This document shows, piece after piece, positions 7,554 through 17,088 of a stretch of DNA of 64,000 nt. The notes beneath the pieces were generated by a model. The model was not told where the DNA came from. It saw only the letters and a list, made by a program, of their open reading frames with translations, and did no database searches. Source of the stretch: Rhodococcus sp. B50 (GTDB lineage Bacteria > Actinomycetota > Actinomycetes > Mycobacteriales > Mycobacteriaceae); NCBI RefSeq assembly GCF_013602415.1, contig NZ_WPAG02000002.1:4963480-5027479 (forward strand), read 5' to 3'. The position numbers and the translations under genes were made by a program. How positions within the stretch are numbered: position 1 is the first letter of the stretch; each line of letters begins with the position of its first letter.

Positions 7554-9752
7554 TCAACGGCCCTCCGCGTAGGCCTGCAGATGCGCGACCTGCACGGGAT
7601 CGAGCGAGGGCCGCACCTTGTCCCGGGCCACCGCGACGTCCTCCGCGGTGACGACGGCGGCGTCGACGTTGCGCCGCATCGCCGCGAGCGCCGCCTCGCG
7701 CAGCAGCGCCGAACAATCCGCGGCCGAATAACCGTCGAGCCCGACGGCGAGCTCGTCGAGGTCGACGTCGTCGTCGAGCGGCACCGATCGACCCGCGGTC
7801 TTCAGGATCGCGGCGCGGGCGTCGGCATCCGGCGGCGGCACGAACACGAGCCGTTCGAGCCGGCCGGGACGCAGCAACGCCGGATCGATCAGGTCGGGCC
7901 GGTTGGTCGCTCCCACCACCACGACGTCGCGCAGTGGCTCCACACCGTCGAGTTCGGTGAGCAGCGATGCGACGACCCGGTCGGACACCCCGGAATCCGA
8001 GCTCTGCCCGCGACGCGGCGCGAGGGCGTCGATCTCGTCGAGGAACACCAGGGCCGGTGCCGAGTTGCGGGCCCGCTCGAACAGCTCACGCACCGCCTTC
8101 TCGGAAGCACCCACCCACTTGTCCATCAGTTCGGCGCCCTTGACGGCGTGGACGCTCAGGCGTCCGGTGCCGGCGAGAGCGCGGACGAGATAGGTCTTGC
8201 CGCAGCCGGGCGGGCCGTACAGCAGCACCCCGCGCGGCGGCTCGACACCGAGACGTTCGAACGAATCCGGGTGCTGGAGGGGCCACAGCACGGCTTCGGT
8301 CAGGGCCTGTTTCGTCTCGGCCATGTCGCCGACGTCGTCGAGGCTCACGCTGCCGATCGCGAGTTCCTCCGTGCCCGAGCGCGACAGGGGACGGATCACT
8401 TCGAGGGCACCGAGCAGGTCGTCCTGGACGAGCGACGGTTCGTCGTCGTCGCGGTTCGCCCGGGACGCCGCGCGGAGTGCGGCCTCGCGGCACAGCGCCG
8501 CGAGGTCGGCGACCACGAAACCGGGAGTGCGACCCGCGACGGCGGTGAGATCGAGATCGGTGGCGGGCACCGACCGCAGCAGCACGTCGAGCAGGGCGCG
8601 ACGGGTCGCGCCGTCGGGCAACGGCAGGGACAGTTCGCGGTCGCAGATCTCGGGGGCCCGCAGCCGGGAGTCGACGTCGTCGGGGTGCGCGGTGGTCGCG
8701 ATCAGCACCGCACCCTCGGTGTCGACGACCCGCCGTAGCTCGTCGAGGATCAACGTCGCGACGGGTTCGGTGTCGGCCGGCAGCACGGCGTCCACGTCGG
8801 TCAGCAGCAGGACACCACCGCTGCGCACCGATTCGGCTGCGGCGGAGATCCGGCGGAGCCGTTCGTCGGCGGCGAGCGCACCGACGCCCGGTCCGTCGAC
8901 CTCCACCAGACGCCGGCCCGAGACGACCGAGCGCACGAAGGTCGCCTTACCGACCCCGGCGGGACCGGTGACGAGCACACCGAGATGCGGCGACGCCCCG
9001 AGGGTGCGCAGCAGTTCGGGTTCGTCGAGCGAGAGGGTGAGCCATTCGGACAGCTTCGCGACCTGGGCCTGCACACCCACGAGGTCCTCCACCGGAGGCG
9101 GCGGTGCGGCGGCCGGTTCGGGCCGGCCGGTCCCGGGGGGCGAGGCGACGAATCCGGAGACGGACGGCACGGAAGCGGACGGCAGGGCACCTGGGCCGCC
9201 ACCCCACACCACGGCGGTGTTCGGCTGCACGCTCACCGGTCCGGCCGGATCGACCGACGAGACGGTGAGCAGTTCGGTGGTCCATGCGATCGCGAACGTC
9301 CGTGAGAGCGCCCGCGTCGTCTCGGCGTTGCTCGTGCCCGGACCGAGATCGCGCGGCAGCAACGACACCGCGTCACCGACGGTGAGGACCTTGCCGAGCA
9401 GTGCCTGACGCAGCGTGGTCTCGGGGATCGACTGCCGGGCGAGCGTGGATCCGGTGACCGTCACCGTGCGCGCGCCGTACACCGTCACGGGCGCGACGAC
9501 GACGGTCGCGTCCTCCTTCAGTCCCGTATTCGACAGCACCACGTCGTCGAGCAGGATCGTGCCGGTGGGGGTGCCGGCCGGTGCGAGACCCGCCACGACC
9601 GCTGTGCGACGCGCTCCCACCAGGGCGATCGCGTCCCATTCCCGCAGGCCCAGCGCGGCCAGCGCTTCGGGGTGCAGACGCACGACACCGCGACGCGCGT
9701 CGGCGGCGGAGGTGTTGAGCCGGACGGTGAGTGAGAGTTGTGGGGTCGTCAC
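7554..9752 (-). CDS. Tandem-AAA CDC48/p97-like ATPase
   Basis: 732 residues with CDC48 architecture. Residues ~1–100 resemble the CDC48 N-terminal double-psi barrel (RLHPEALAALGLREWDAIALVG). AAA module 1 has Walker A GPAGVGKAT near residue 262 but a weak Walker B (LLTDVDAVLP lacks the usual Asp-Glu pair). Module 2 is fully canonical: GPPGCGKTY near 515, LVFLDEIDALAPRRG near 568, and GATNRPDLIDPALLRPGRLER. It is the likely orthologue of mycobacterial Rv0435c, also beside pssA. Such ATPases unfold or extract proteins; the substrate here is unknown. GTG start 9752. Confidence 0.88.
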   Translation of the reverse strand: MTTPQLSLTVRLNTSAADARRGVVRLHPEALAALGLREWDAIALVGARRTAVVAGLAPAGTPTGTILLDDVVLSNTGLKEDATVVVAPVTVYGARTVTVTGSTLARQSIPETTLRQALLGKVLTVGDAVSLLPRDLGPGTSNAETTRALSRTFAIAWTTELLTVSSVDPAGPVSVQPNTAVVWGGGPGALPSASVPSVSGFVASPPGTGRPEPAAAPPPPVEDLVGVQAQVAKLSEWLTLSLDEPELLRTLGASPHLGVLVTGPAGVGKATFVRSVVSGRRLVEVDGPGVGALAADERLRRISAAAESVRSGGVLLLTDVDAVLPADTEPVATLILDELRRVVDTEGAVLIATTAHPDDVDSRLRAPEICDRELSLPLPDGATRRALLDVLLRSVPATDLDLTAVAGRTPGFVVADLAALCREAALRAASRANRDDDEPSLVQDDLLGALEVIRPLSRSGTEELAIGSVSLDDVGDMAETKQALTEAVLWPLQHPDSFERLGVEPPRGVLLYGPPGCGKTYLVRALAGTGRLSVHAVKGAELMDKWVGASEKAVRELFERARNSAPALVFLDEIDALAPRRGQSSDSGVSDRVVASLLTELDGVEPLRDVVVVGATNRPDLIDPALLRPGRLERLVFVPPPDADARAAILKTAGRSVPLDDDVDLDELAVGLDGYSAADCSALLREAALAAMRRNVDAAVVTAEDVAVARDKVRPSLDPVQVAHLQAYAEGR

Positions 9753-9798
9753 CCCGCCGAGCCTAGAACGTGACCAGCGTCCGCGCGGGCCGCGCGGG

Positions 9799-10716
9799 TC
9801 AGCGTCCTCGCGGGCGACGCAGCCCGAGCCGCGCTTGAGATCGTGCCGTCGTGGCGACGCGCCGGGCCGCGACGCGACGCGGACGTTCGGCGCGGTTGCG
9901 GGCGCGCAGTGCCCGTCGTTCCGAGGGCTTGATGTCCCAGGTCTCGGGCCGGGCCGCGACCCAGCGCCGGGACCGCACCGCGAAGGGGATGTGCGCGAGG
10001 TAGATCGCGACCAGCACGAGCATCAGGATGAACGGGTAGGTGACCAGCGCGGCCGCCGCCACCGCGACCAGCACGAGCAGCACTACGGCGAGTCGTGCGG
10101 GCACCGACGCCGACTTCATCGCGAAGGTCGGGATCCGGCTGACCGCGAGGCCGGCCGTCCCGAGGATCCACACCGCGACCAGCGCGTAGGTGGTCCACCA
10201 GCCGTCGCCCCACTGGATGTAGGCCGCGACAGGCGCGAGCGCGACGAGAGCGGCCGCCGGGGCGGGCACGCCGACGAAGTACTCGCGGGCGTAGGCGGGG
10301 ACGCTGTCGTCCTCGAGGAGGGTGTTGAAGCGCGCGAGTCGCAGGATCAGGCTCACCGCGTAGAGCAGGGCGACGATCCAGCCGAAGGGGCTGCCGTCGA
10401 GCATCGTCACGTACAGCACCAACGCCGGCGCCACACCGAACGCGACAGCATCGGACAGCGAGTCGAGTTCGGCGCCGATCTTGCTGGTCGCGTCGAGCAT
10501 GCGGGCGATGCGGCCGTCGAGTGAGTCGAGGACGGCCGCGGCGCCGATCATGCCGAGCGCGGTGCCGAGCTGCCCGTCGAGCGCGAACTTCACCGCGGAC
10601 AGTCCGGCGGAGAACGCCAGGATCGTGATGACGCTCGGCAGCAGGCGGACGACGTTGGGTCGATTGCGGGACCGTGAGGTCGCGACCGCGCGCGCACCCT
10701 GCATGGGCGGACTCAC
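9799..10716 (-). CDS. pssA: CDP-diacylglycerol–serine O-phosphatidyltransferase
   Basis: Membrane enzyme making phosphatidylserine from CDP-diacylglycerol and serine, 305 residues. The CDP-alcohol phosphotransferase signature DGxxAR-(8)-GxxxDxxxD is exact in DSLDGRIARMLDATSKIGAELDSLSD, read here in overlapping parts at residues ~70–100. About seven helices follow, then an unusually basic C-terminal tail of ~60 residues rich in arginine, presumably cytoplasmic. The GTG start at 10716 overlaps the psd stop (GTGA). The product is the substrate of Psd encoded just upstream, so the two genes form one short pathway to phosphatidylethanolamine. Confidence 0.93.
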   Translation of the reverse strand: MSPPMQGARAVATSRSRNRPNVVRLLPSVITILAFSAGLSAVKFALDGQLGTALGMIGAAAVLDSLDGRIARMLDATSKIGAELDSLSDAVAFGVAPALVLYVTMLDGSPFGWIVALLYAVSLILRLARFNTLLEDDSVPAYAREYFVGVPAPAAALVALAPVAAYIQWGDGWWTTYALVAVWILGTAGLAVSRIPTFAMKSASVPARLAVVLLVLVAVAAAALVTYPFILMLVLVAIYLAHIPFAVRSRRWVAARPETWDIKPSERRALRARNRAERPRRVAARRVATTARSQARLGLRRPRGR

Positions 10717-11435
10717 GACACCGTGGGCAGCTGAGCGAGAACGGTCTCGGCGCCGATCGTGCGCTGACCGCGTTCGACCAGCAGGGTGCTCCCGGCCGGC
10801 AGATAGGTGTCGACCCGGGAACCGAAACGGATCAGGCCGTAGGTATCGCCGATCGGCAGGGTGTCGCCGATCTGCGCGTCGTTGACGATGCGACGGGCCA
10901 GCAGCCCGGCGATCTGGACGACGGCGACCTCGGCGCCGTCGCGGGTCTCGATCAGCATGCTGGTGCGTTCGTTGACCTCGCTCGCGTCGGCGAGATCGGC
11001 GGAGAGGAACTTGCCCGGCGTGTGGACCACAGAGCGGACCGTGCCGCCGACGGGGCTGCGCTGCACGTGCACGTCGAGGACGGACAGGAAGATGCTCACC
11101 CGCGGGCGTTCCTCGCTGCCGAGTCCGAGTTCGGCCGGCGGCACCGCATGGTCGACGAGAGCGATCTCACCGTCGGCGGGGGCGACGACCACACCGGCGC
11201 GGTTCGGGGGTACGCGGTGCGGATGCCGGAAGAAGGTGGCGCTCGCGAGGGCCGATGCGAGACCGGCACGGCGCAGCCACGGCGTGCGGCGGCCGAGTGC
11301 CGCCACGGCCAATGGAGCTGCGACGAAGGGGATGCCACCCGGGTGCATGGGCGGTACGACATGTCTGACCAGGTCGACCATGTGGGCTACCCCGCTGGTG
11401 GGGGGTGTTCCGGCGGGCGTCGGCTTACGTGCCAC
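10713..11435 (-). CDS. psd: Phosphatidylserine decarboxylase proenzyme
   Basis: 240 residues, type II/archaeal-style short PSD. It converts phosphatidylserine to phosphatidylethanolamine. The self-cleavage site is visible as FGSR, with Ser206 expected to become the pyruvoyl group; upstream the family's PADGEI and FLSVLDVHVQRSP (catalytic His region) are present. An N-terminal hydrophobic part probably anchors it to the membrane. GTG 11435 is preceded by AGAGGAG at good spacing. In mycobacteria psd–pssA sit in the same order. Confidence 0.92.
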   Translation of the reverse strand: MARKPTPAGTPPTSGVAHMVDLVRHVVPPMHPGGIPFVAAPLAVAALGRRTPWLRRAGLASALASATFFRHPHRVPPNRAGVVVAPADGEIALVDHAVPPAELGLGSEERPRVSIFLSVLDVHVQRSPVGGTVRSVVHTPGKFLSADLADASEVNERTSMLIETRDGAEVAVVQIAGLLARRIVNDAQIGDTLPIGDTYGLIRFGSRVDTYLPAGSTLLVERGQRTIGAETVLAQLPTVS

Positions 11436-11478
11436 GGGCTCCTCTTATCGCTGGCGATCGGTGAGCTGCGACCGCAGT

Positions 11479-11505
11479 GGACCCGCCCGTCGTACGGGCG
11501 GGTCC
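11479..11505 (-). terminator. Hairpin terminator after SRPBCC gene
   Basis: A 12-base perfect inverted repeat (GGACCCGCCCGT at 11479–11490 and its complement at 11494–11505) with a three-base loop lies between the SRPBCC stop and the psd start. No T-run follows, as is usual in GC-rich actinomycetes. It would separate psd–pssA transcription from the gene upstream. Confidence 0.6.
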
Positions 11506-11551
11506 TGTCGGTCCACAGGCACTCCAGCGTACGTGAGCCGAGCGTCGAAGG

Positions 11552-12016
11552 TCAGACTCGCGCACCCGCTTCGATCTCGTTCTTGAGACGCGCGAGAGTC
11601 GCGTTCATCCCCATCACCAGTTCGTCGTCGAACGCCTCGGTGCCGCCGAGAACATACTTCACGAGGGTCTGCGAGACCTTGCTGGTACCGGTGGGAGCCT
11701 CGCGCCGCTGGGTGACGCGGGTGCCGGTGGCGGTGGGTTCGAGGGTGAACGACCAGATCGTGCGGTTCTCGTTGATCCGGAAGCTCAGTCGTCGGCCGGG
11801 TTCGAAGGCGACGACCTTCGCGGTCGTGGGCCACACCAGCAGGCCCTTCTTGTTGATGTTGATCGTGGTGGTGCCGGCCGACACCGGTCCGCCGCGCACG
11901 ATCATCCGGCGGCACTGCGGGCTCCACTCGCCCATCCGCTTCAGATCGGACACCACGCGCCACACCTGCTCGGGAGAGGCGGTGATCTCGATCGTGGCCT
12001 CGAGGGTCTTCGACAC
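11552..12016 (-). CDS. SRPBCC (START-like) family protein
   Basis: 154 residues with the Bet v 1/START-like lipid-binding fold: opening ATIEITASPEQVWRVVSDLKRMGEWSPQCRR and a C-terminal long helix (FDDELVMGMNATLARLKNEI). Such proteins bind hydrophobic ligands or act as polyketide cyclases, but the specific ligand is not predictable. GTG 12016 is preceded by AGGAG, which decides the start over the longer open frame. It stands alone between the psd operon and the nuclease gene. Confidence 0.75.
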   Translation of the reverse strand: MSKTLEATIEITASPEQVWRVVSDLKRMGEWSPQCRRMIVRGGPVSAGTTTININKKGLLVWPTTAKVVAFEPGRRLSFRINENRTIWSFTLEPTATGTRVTQRREAPTGTSKVSQTLVKYVLGGTEAFDDELVMGMNATLARLKNEIEAGARV

Positions 12017-12108
12017 GTGTACTCCTGTTCTCGGGGGATCGGATCCCTTGTATCTGCTACCTGGGGTAACAGGATCGCCGTCGATCCTAACGGACGATGT
12101 GAGTGCGG

Positions 12109-15100
12109 TCACGTCCCGGTGGGGTGGGGTTCCGTCAGGCGCAGGAACGCCCCGAGTTCGACCAGACCGTCGGGCGTGGATGGGAGGTGATCGGTCAGCG
12201 CGCCGGACCGGACGATCACCGCCGTCCACTTGCCGCGTGAGAGCGCCACGTTCGAACGGTTGCGGGACAGCAGGAAGGACATCCCCCGAGGCACGTCCTC
12301 GACGGCGGAGGCCGTCATCGACACGAACACCATCGCAGCCTGGCGTCCCTGGAACTTGTCGACCGTGCCCACCTGTACCCGGTGCAGACCCGCCGCGGCG
12401 AGGTCCTGTCGCAGGCGGGTGACCTGAGCGTTGTACGGCGCGACCACCAGGATGTCCTCCTCGCCCAGGGGCCGCGGCGGCGAGTCCGCGTCGTCCCTCC
12501 ATGCCGAGCCGAGCACGGACGCGATCCCGCGCACGATCTCGGCGCTCTCCTCGGGCGAGCAGGTCGCGTTGCCCTCATGGGCCACCTCGACCAGACGGAC
12601 ACCGGGCGGGACGCCGTCGAGCACGCGTCGTGCGGTGATCTCGGACTTCGAGTGCAGTCGTCCCTCGTACGACAGGTCGGACACCCGCGCGCACAGATCC
12701 GGGTGCATCCGCCAGGTCACCGGCAGGAAATAGCCACGGTCGGCTGGTAACGCGCCGTGCCCCTCGGCGAGCCACCCGAGGGCGGATTCGTCGACCGGCT
12801 CGGGGTGGGTGCCCTGCGAGACCTGGGGGAGTTGCCGGGGATCGCCGAGCAGCAACAGATTCGACGCGGCCGTGGCCACGGCGATGGTGTTGGCGAGACA
12901 GAACTGTCCGGCCTCGTCGACCACCAGCAGGTCGAGGCTACCGGGGTCGATGCAGTTCGGATTCGTGAAGTCCCAGGCGGTTCCGCCCACCACGTAGCCG
13001 GCTGTGGATGTACCGATATGTGCACCAAGGGTCTTCGCGTCCGGGAAGGCGGTCCACGTCGGTTCCGGGTTCTGACATTTCGCCTTGGCGACCCGCTCGC
13101 CCGGCACTCCCGCCGCGACGATGCCGGCCAGCATGTTCTCGACCACCGAATGCGATTGCGCGACCACGCCGACCCGCCAGCCGTGCTCGTTCACCAGCGA
13201 CGCCACGACGCGGGCCCCCGTGTACGTCTTGCCGGTACCGGGTGGCCCCTGCACCGCCAGATACGAATCGTCCAGGGCGAGAACGGCCGTGACGATCGCG
13301 TCCGCGGTGTCGTCGCCGAGCGGCGGCAACGCGGTGCCGGAGCGCAGGCGAGGAGGGATGCGGCGCAGTACGTCCACCGCCGCGGTCGACGGCAGCGACG
13401 GCAATTCGCTGCACATCGCCTCGGCGGCGGAGGCGATCGCCGCTTCGATGTTCTTCGACGCGATCGGCGGGCCGGGCGTGACGGCGACCGGCAGTGCGGA
13501 GTACTCCTCGTCCGTCCGCAGCAACTCGTCCACGACGAGCATGTCGGGATGCTCCGTCCCCGTGATGCGTTCGACGACCTTGCCGCGCGACCACGCGCGC
13601 GTCCCGGCACCGCCGTCGGGCAGTCCGTCCGGCCCCGGCGCGTCGTACAGCAGGAAGACGTCCTGATCGGCCCGCAACGCGCTGCCCGGCTCGAACTCGC
13701 CCGCGAGGCGCAACCGGCGCCGGAGCAGTCGTTGCCGGGGGGTGGCCTTGTGCCAGTCGGTCTCGACGGTGGTCGTCGCCGCGACCAGTGTGTCGCGCCT
13801 GTCCGCCCATTCGTCCGGCACCGTGGCCAGGCGATCGAAGTGCGCCCACCAGAACGGTTTCCGCTCGCGCCGGTGGTAGCCCATGGCCGCGGCCAGGAGG
13901 GCGGCGGCCTGCTGCTCGGGGGTGCGGTCGCCGGCGAGCGCCCCGCCGACGTATTCGAGCAGTTTCGTCTCCGCGGGGTGCGCTTCCGCGTCGGGGGCGG
14001 CCTCGTCGTGCGTCACCTCGCTCGGGGAGATGCCGTGTTCACGGGCGTGGGTGAGCAGCCAGTCGCGCAGGCGCAGTGTCGAGACGCAGTCGTCCTCGTT
14101 GTAGGAGGCGATCGATGCGAGTTCGCGCTCCGCCTCCTCGTGACGTCCGGCGTCGCGCAGTGCGCAGTAGTCCGCGTACGCGACGATCGAGGCGCCCGCA
14201 TCGACGACATCTCCGTCGCGCGCCTCGGCGTCGTCGGTGTAGAGCGGTTCGAGCTTCTTCAGCCCGTATGCCCGGGCACCTACGCGGATCGAGTTGCGCA
14301 CCACGGGATACAGGTCGACGAGGACACCCTCGCGCAGCAGGTCGTCGACGATCTCCTCTCCGACGCCGTACCGGCCGGCCAGCCGCAGCAGAGCCGCCTT
14401 CTCGTAGGGGGCGTAGTGGTAGATGTGCATCCTCGGGTGCCGGCGCCGGCGGTCGGTGACGTAGTCGAGGAAATCCAGCAGCGCCTGCCGCTCCTGCCCG
14501 CGGTCGTGTGCCCAGAACGGTCGGAAGACCGGTGCGTCGGCGGTGCCCTCCACGACGCCGAACAGGTACTCGAGTCCCCATTCGGAACTGCCACCCTCGG
14601 ACCACAGCGGGTCGCCTTCGAAGTCGAAGAAGATGTCGCCCTCGTCGGGGGTGGGCAGGAGGCCGAGTGCAGCGGCGTCGTAGACCTCGGCATAGGGCGT
14701 GCCCTGCTTTTCTTCCTCGAGCTGCGCCCGTGCCTGCGCTCGCAGGGTGTCGAAGGTGCGGCGCGCCATCCCGGCGACGGGTGTCTCACGTGCGGCGAGA
14801 TCCTCGATGGTCGACACGCCTGCGTCGATCAGCCGCAGCCGCTGGGTGCTGCGCATCCCGGCGACCAGCAGCAGGTCGCGGTTGCGCTCGATCTCCGGCG
14901 CGCACTCGTCGCAGCGACCGCACGCGGCGTGCTCGCCCGATCCCCACCGCACCGGTCCGGTGGTGGCGCGGTGCGACGTGAGAAGGGTTTCGAGGCAGGC
15001 GCGTCGGTGCCGGTAGACCGGCAGGATCTCCGCGAGCGGGTAGGAAGCGATCGAACCGTCGCCGAGGACGAGATGTACGTGGGAGGACACCGCGGTCCCG

Positions 15101-15588
15101 GTGCGGGCGAGTGCGTCCGCATAGGCGGCGAGCTGCAGGAGCGCCTCGACCTTCGCGTGCCGGGACAGTTTGCTGTCGTACACGGCGTAGCCGTCGTCCT
15201 CGCGGACGAGGAAGTCGGAGAAGCCGATCATGCCGACCGGATCCGGGCCGGTGTCGAAGAACGCGCCCTGATAGACGACGGGTGCACCGGCGCGAACGGC
15301 CTCGAGGGTGGCCTGCGCCGCATCCGCGAGGGCCCGCACGGTGTAGTCGGGCCGGGGGATCTCGACGACCTTGTCCGTGCCCACCTGCGCGCGGAACCGG
15401 TCGAGGACGCGTCGTTCGTGGTGTCCGCCGAGCGCGGCGACGCGTTCGAGCATCGCGTCGGGTTCCGCCTCGGGGCGGGGAACGCGGCCGAGTGCCGAGT
15501 CGAGCGTGCGGAGCAGTGCGAACTCGCACGAGGCGGCGCGGGTGAGATCTCCGGCGCCGACCATCAGCCTGTCGTCGAGCAGAAACAT
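12109..15588 (-). CDS. TM0106-type RecB-like nuclease fused to SF1 helicase
   Basis: 1159 residues. N-terminal RecB-like nuclease region with an early Cys in RAASCEF and a CGRCDEC cluster near residue 224, suggesting a four-cysteine iron-sulfur site. An RNase H-like exonuclease region follows (DIFFDFEGDPLW near 322 and SYNEDDCVSTLRLRDWL near 500, DEDD-type acids). The C-terminal Upf1-like SF1 helicase has GPPGTGKTYTGARVV near 780, LVVDEAGQF near 888, GDPRQLPQVS, TVDKFQGRQA and NVALSRGKW. Likely DNA or RNA processing, repair or defence; no experimental role is known to me. Monocistronic, ATG start. Confidence 0.82.
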   Translation of the reverse strand: MFLLDDRLMVGAGDLTRAASCEFALLRTLDSALGRVPRPEAEPDAMLERVAALGGHHERRVLDRFRAQVGTDKVVEIPRPDYTVRALADAAQATLEAVRAGAPVVYQGAFFDTGPDPVGMIGFSDFLVREDDGYAVYDSKLSRHAKVEALLQLAAYADALARTGTAVSSHVHLVLGDGSIASYPLAEILPVYRHRRACLETLLTSHRATTGPVRWGSGEHAACGRCDECAPEIERNRDLLLVAGMRSTQRLRLIDAGVSTIEDLAARETPVAGMARRTFDTLRAQARAQLEEEKQGTPYAEVYDAAALGLLPTPDEGDIFFDFEGDPLWSEGGSSEWGLEYLFGVVEGTADAPVFRPFWAHDRGQERQALLDFLDYVTDRRRRHPRMHIYHYAPYEKAALLRLAGRYGVGEEIVDDLLREGVLVDLYPVVRNSIRVGARAYGLKKLEPLYTDDAEARDGDVVDAGASIVAYADYCALRDAGRHEEAERELASIASYNEDDCVSTLRLRDWLLTHAREHGISPSEVTHDEAAPDAEAHPAETKLLEYVGGALAGDRTPEQQAAALLAAAMGYHRRERKPFWWAHFDRLATVPDEWADRRDTLVAATTTVETDWHKATPRQRLLRRRLRLAGEFEPGSALRADQDVFLLYDAPGPDGLPDGGAGTRAWSRGKVVERITGTEHPDMLVVDELLRTDEEYSALPVAVTPGPPIASKNIEAAIASAAEAMCSELPSLPSTAAVDVLRRIPPRLRSGTALPPLGDDTADAIVTAVLALDDSYLAVQGPPGTGKTYTGARVVASLVNEHGWRVGVVAQSHSVVENMLAGIVAAGVPGERVAKAKCQNPEPTWTAFPDAKTLGAHIGTSTAGYVVGGTAWDFTNPNCIDPGSLDLLVVDEAGQFCLANTIAVATAASNLLLLGDPRQLPQVSQGTHPEPVDESALGWLAEGHGALPADRGYFLPVTWRMHPDLCARVSDLSYEGRLHSKSEITARRVLDGVPPGVRLVEVAHEGNATCSPEESAEIVRGIASVLGSAWRDDADSPPRPLGEEDILVVAPYNAQVTRLRQDLAAAGLHRVQVGTVDKFQGRQAAMVFVSMTASAVEDVPRGMSFLLSRNRSNVALSRGKWTAVIVRSGALTDHLPSTPDGLVELGAFLRLTEPHPTGT

Positions 15589-15760
15589 CGGCGGCTCCGT
15601 CTCCGGCGTGCGGGATGCCCGGCATGGGCACGGCTCGTCCCGACTATCGCAGACGGGTCGGACCCGTCGGACTGTTGTTTTCGCGCTCGCCGGATGAGAA
15701 CATCTCTCTCATTGAAGAGAATAAAGTTCTTGACCTGGATTCGTGCAGCTGGGAGGCCTG
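15589..15760. promoter_or_regulatory. Divergent promoter region
   Basis: 172 bases between two divergent genes. It is locally AT-richer (15700–15740) and includes the imperfect hairpin TCTCTC/GAAGAGA near 15709–15724 and a TAAAGT hexamer at 15722–15727 that could be a −10 for the rightward gene. No ORF with a ribosome site was found. Confidence 0.35.
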
Positions 15761-16264
15761 ATGAGCGGAAGTGGCACGCTGCGCACGCGCGGCACCGGAA
15801 TCTCGATGACGAAGGAGGAGATCGACCTCTTCCTCTCCGCCGAGAGGACCTGTCGCGTCGCGACGCTCGGCGGTGACGGGAGCCCGCACGTCGCTCCGCT
15901 GTGGTTCGTCTGGGACGGTGCCTTCCTGTGGCTCAACTCGCTCGTCCGCAGCCGCCGGTGGACCGACCTGCAGAAGGACTCGCGCCTCGCCGTCGTCGTC
16001 GACGGTGGGGAACAATTCACGGATCTGCGCGGTGTCGAGGTGCGCGGAACCGCCGTGAGCATCGGCGACGTGCCGCGCGGGTCCCGTCCCGACGCGGTGG
16101 CGCGCACCGTCGATGACGAACTGCTCCGCGGCGTCGAACTGTCCTTCGCCCGCAAGTACGCCGGTCGCGACGAATTCACGACGGACGGGCGCCACGCATG
16201 GCTGCGGGTCACTCCGCACAGCGTGCGCAGCTGGGACTTCGGAAAGATCCGCCGGTCGCGCTGA
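15761..16264 (+). CDS. Pyridoxamine 5'-phosphate oxidase-fold protein
   Basis: 167 residues, split-barrel flavin/F420-binding family. Recognisable pieces are TCRVATLGGDGSPHVAPLWFVWDG (strand pair contacting the cofactor), RRWTDLQKDSRLAVVVDGGE and VEVRGTAVSI. Members are FMN or F420 dependent oxidoreductases or heme-related proteins; substrate cannot be assigned. ATG 15761 is chosen over GTG 15743 because GGGAGG lies five bases before it. The SDR gene follows 23 bases downstream on the same strand. Confidence 0.75.
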   Translation: MSGSGTLRTRGTGISMTKEEIDLFLSAERTCRVATLGGDGSPHVAPLWFVWDGAFLWLNSLVRSRRWTDLQKDSRLAVVVDGGEQFTDLRGVEVRGTAVSIGDVPRGSRPDAVARTVDDELLRGVELSFARKYAGRDEFTTDGRHAWLRVTPHSVRSWDFGKIRRSR

Positions 16265-16287
16265 CCTCGACGAACGGAGCCTCACCC

Positions 16288-17088
16288 ATGAACATCGCCT
16301 CGGCGCGCCACGCCCTCGTCACCGGGGGTGCGAGCGGCATCGGCCGCGGTATCGCGGACGCCCTCGCGCGTCGCGGGGTGGCCGTGACGATTGCGGACAT
16401 CGACAGTGCCGCACTCGAATCCACGCTCGCCGAACGGTCGGGGGTCTTCCGGCTCTTCCGCGGGGCCGTCCTCGACGTGCGCGACCGCGAAGCGTGGCGC
16501 ACCGTCCGGCAGGAGGCGGAGGACTCCTTCGGCCCGGTCGACGTCCTCGTCAACAACGCCGGGATCGGTTTCAACGGAACCGACTTCGCAGACCTCGATC
16601 CTCACGTCTTCGACACCGTCATCGACATCGACGTCACCGGGGTGTTCAACGGTGTCTCGACCTTCGCGGGCGATATGCGAGCGCGCGGGCGCGGGCACAT
16701 CGTCAACACCGCGTCGGTCATGGGACTGACCGCGGGTGTGCCGGGCCGTGGCGTCTACAGCGCCGCCAAGGCTGCCGTGGTCGCGATGTCCGAAGCGCTG
16801 CGTGCCGAACTCGCCCCGCACGGCGTCGGAGTGTCGGTCCTGTGTCCGGGACTGGTGCGTTCGGGACTCGACGACAGCACGGCCCGGCTCGGCGGCGAGG
16901 TACGGCGCGTGGACCACATCAAGGGCGGCAACGCCGGCATGGCACCGGAGACGGCGGGGGAGATCGTCGTACGCGGAATCTCGGTCGACGCCCCGTACAT
17001 CCTCACTCACCCGCACTATCTCGGGAACATCAGTACCAGGTACGACTCGATCGCCCGCAGTGCTGATGCAGTGCATGCCGGTGCATGA
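16288..17088 (+). CDS. Short-chain dehydrogenase/reductase
   Basis: 266 residues, classical SDR. The cofactor site TGGASGIG lies at residues ~12–19, NNAGIG near 90, and the catalytic serine and YxxxK (TASVMG, YSAAK) near 140–160. DIDSA after strand 2 suggests an NAD preference. The location upstream of groEL2 and downstream of psd matches mycobacterial Rv0439c, so it may be that orthologue. The last 59 bases overlap the convergent DUF1707 gene. ATG 16288 has a GGAG upstream. Confidence 0.82.
   Translation: MNIASARHALVTGGASGIGRGIADALARRGVAVTIADIDSAALESTLAERSGVFRLFRGAVLDVRDREAWRTVRQEAEDSFGPVDVLVNNAGIGFNGTDFADLDPHVFDTVIDIDVTGVFNGVSTFAGDMRARGRGHIVNTASVMGLTAGVPGRGVYSAAKAAVVAMSEALRAELAPHGVGVSVLCPGLVRSGLDDSTARLGGEVRRVDHIKGGNAGMAPETAGEIVVRGISVDAPYILTHPHYLGNISTRYDSIARSADAVHAGA

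Noticed and set aside
12757..15876. A 1039-codon open frame antisense to the nuclease-helicase
   Set aside because: No recognisable domain; the opposite strand carries all helicase motifs in order.
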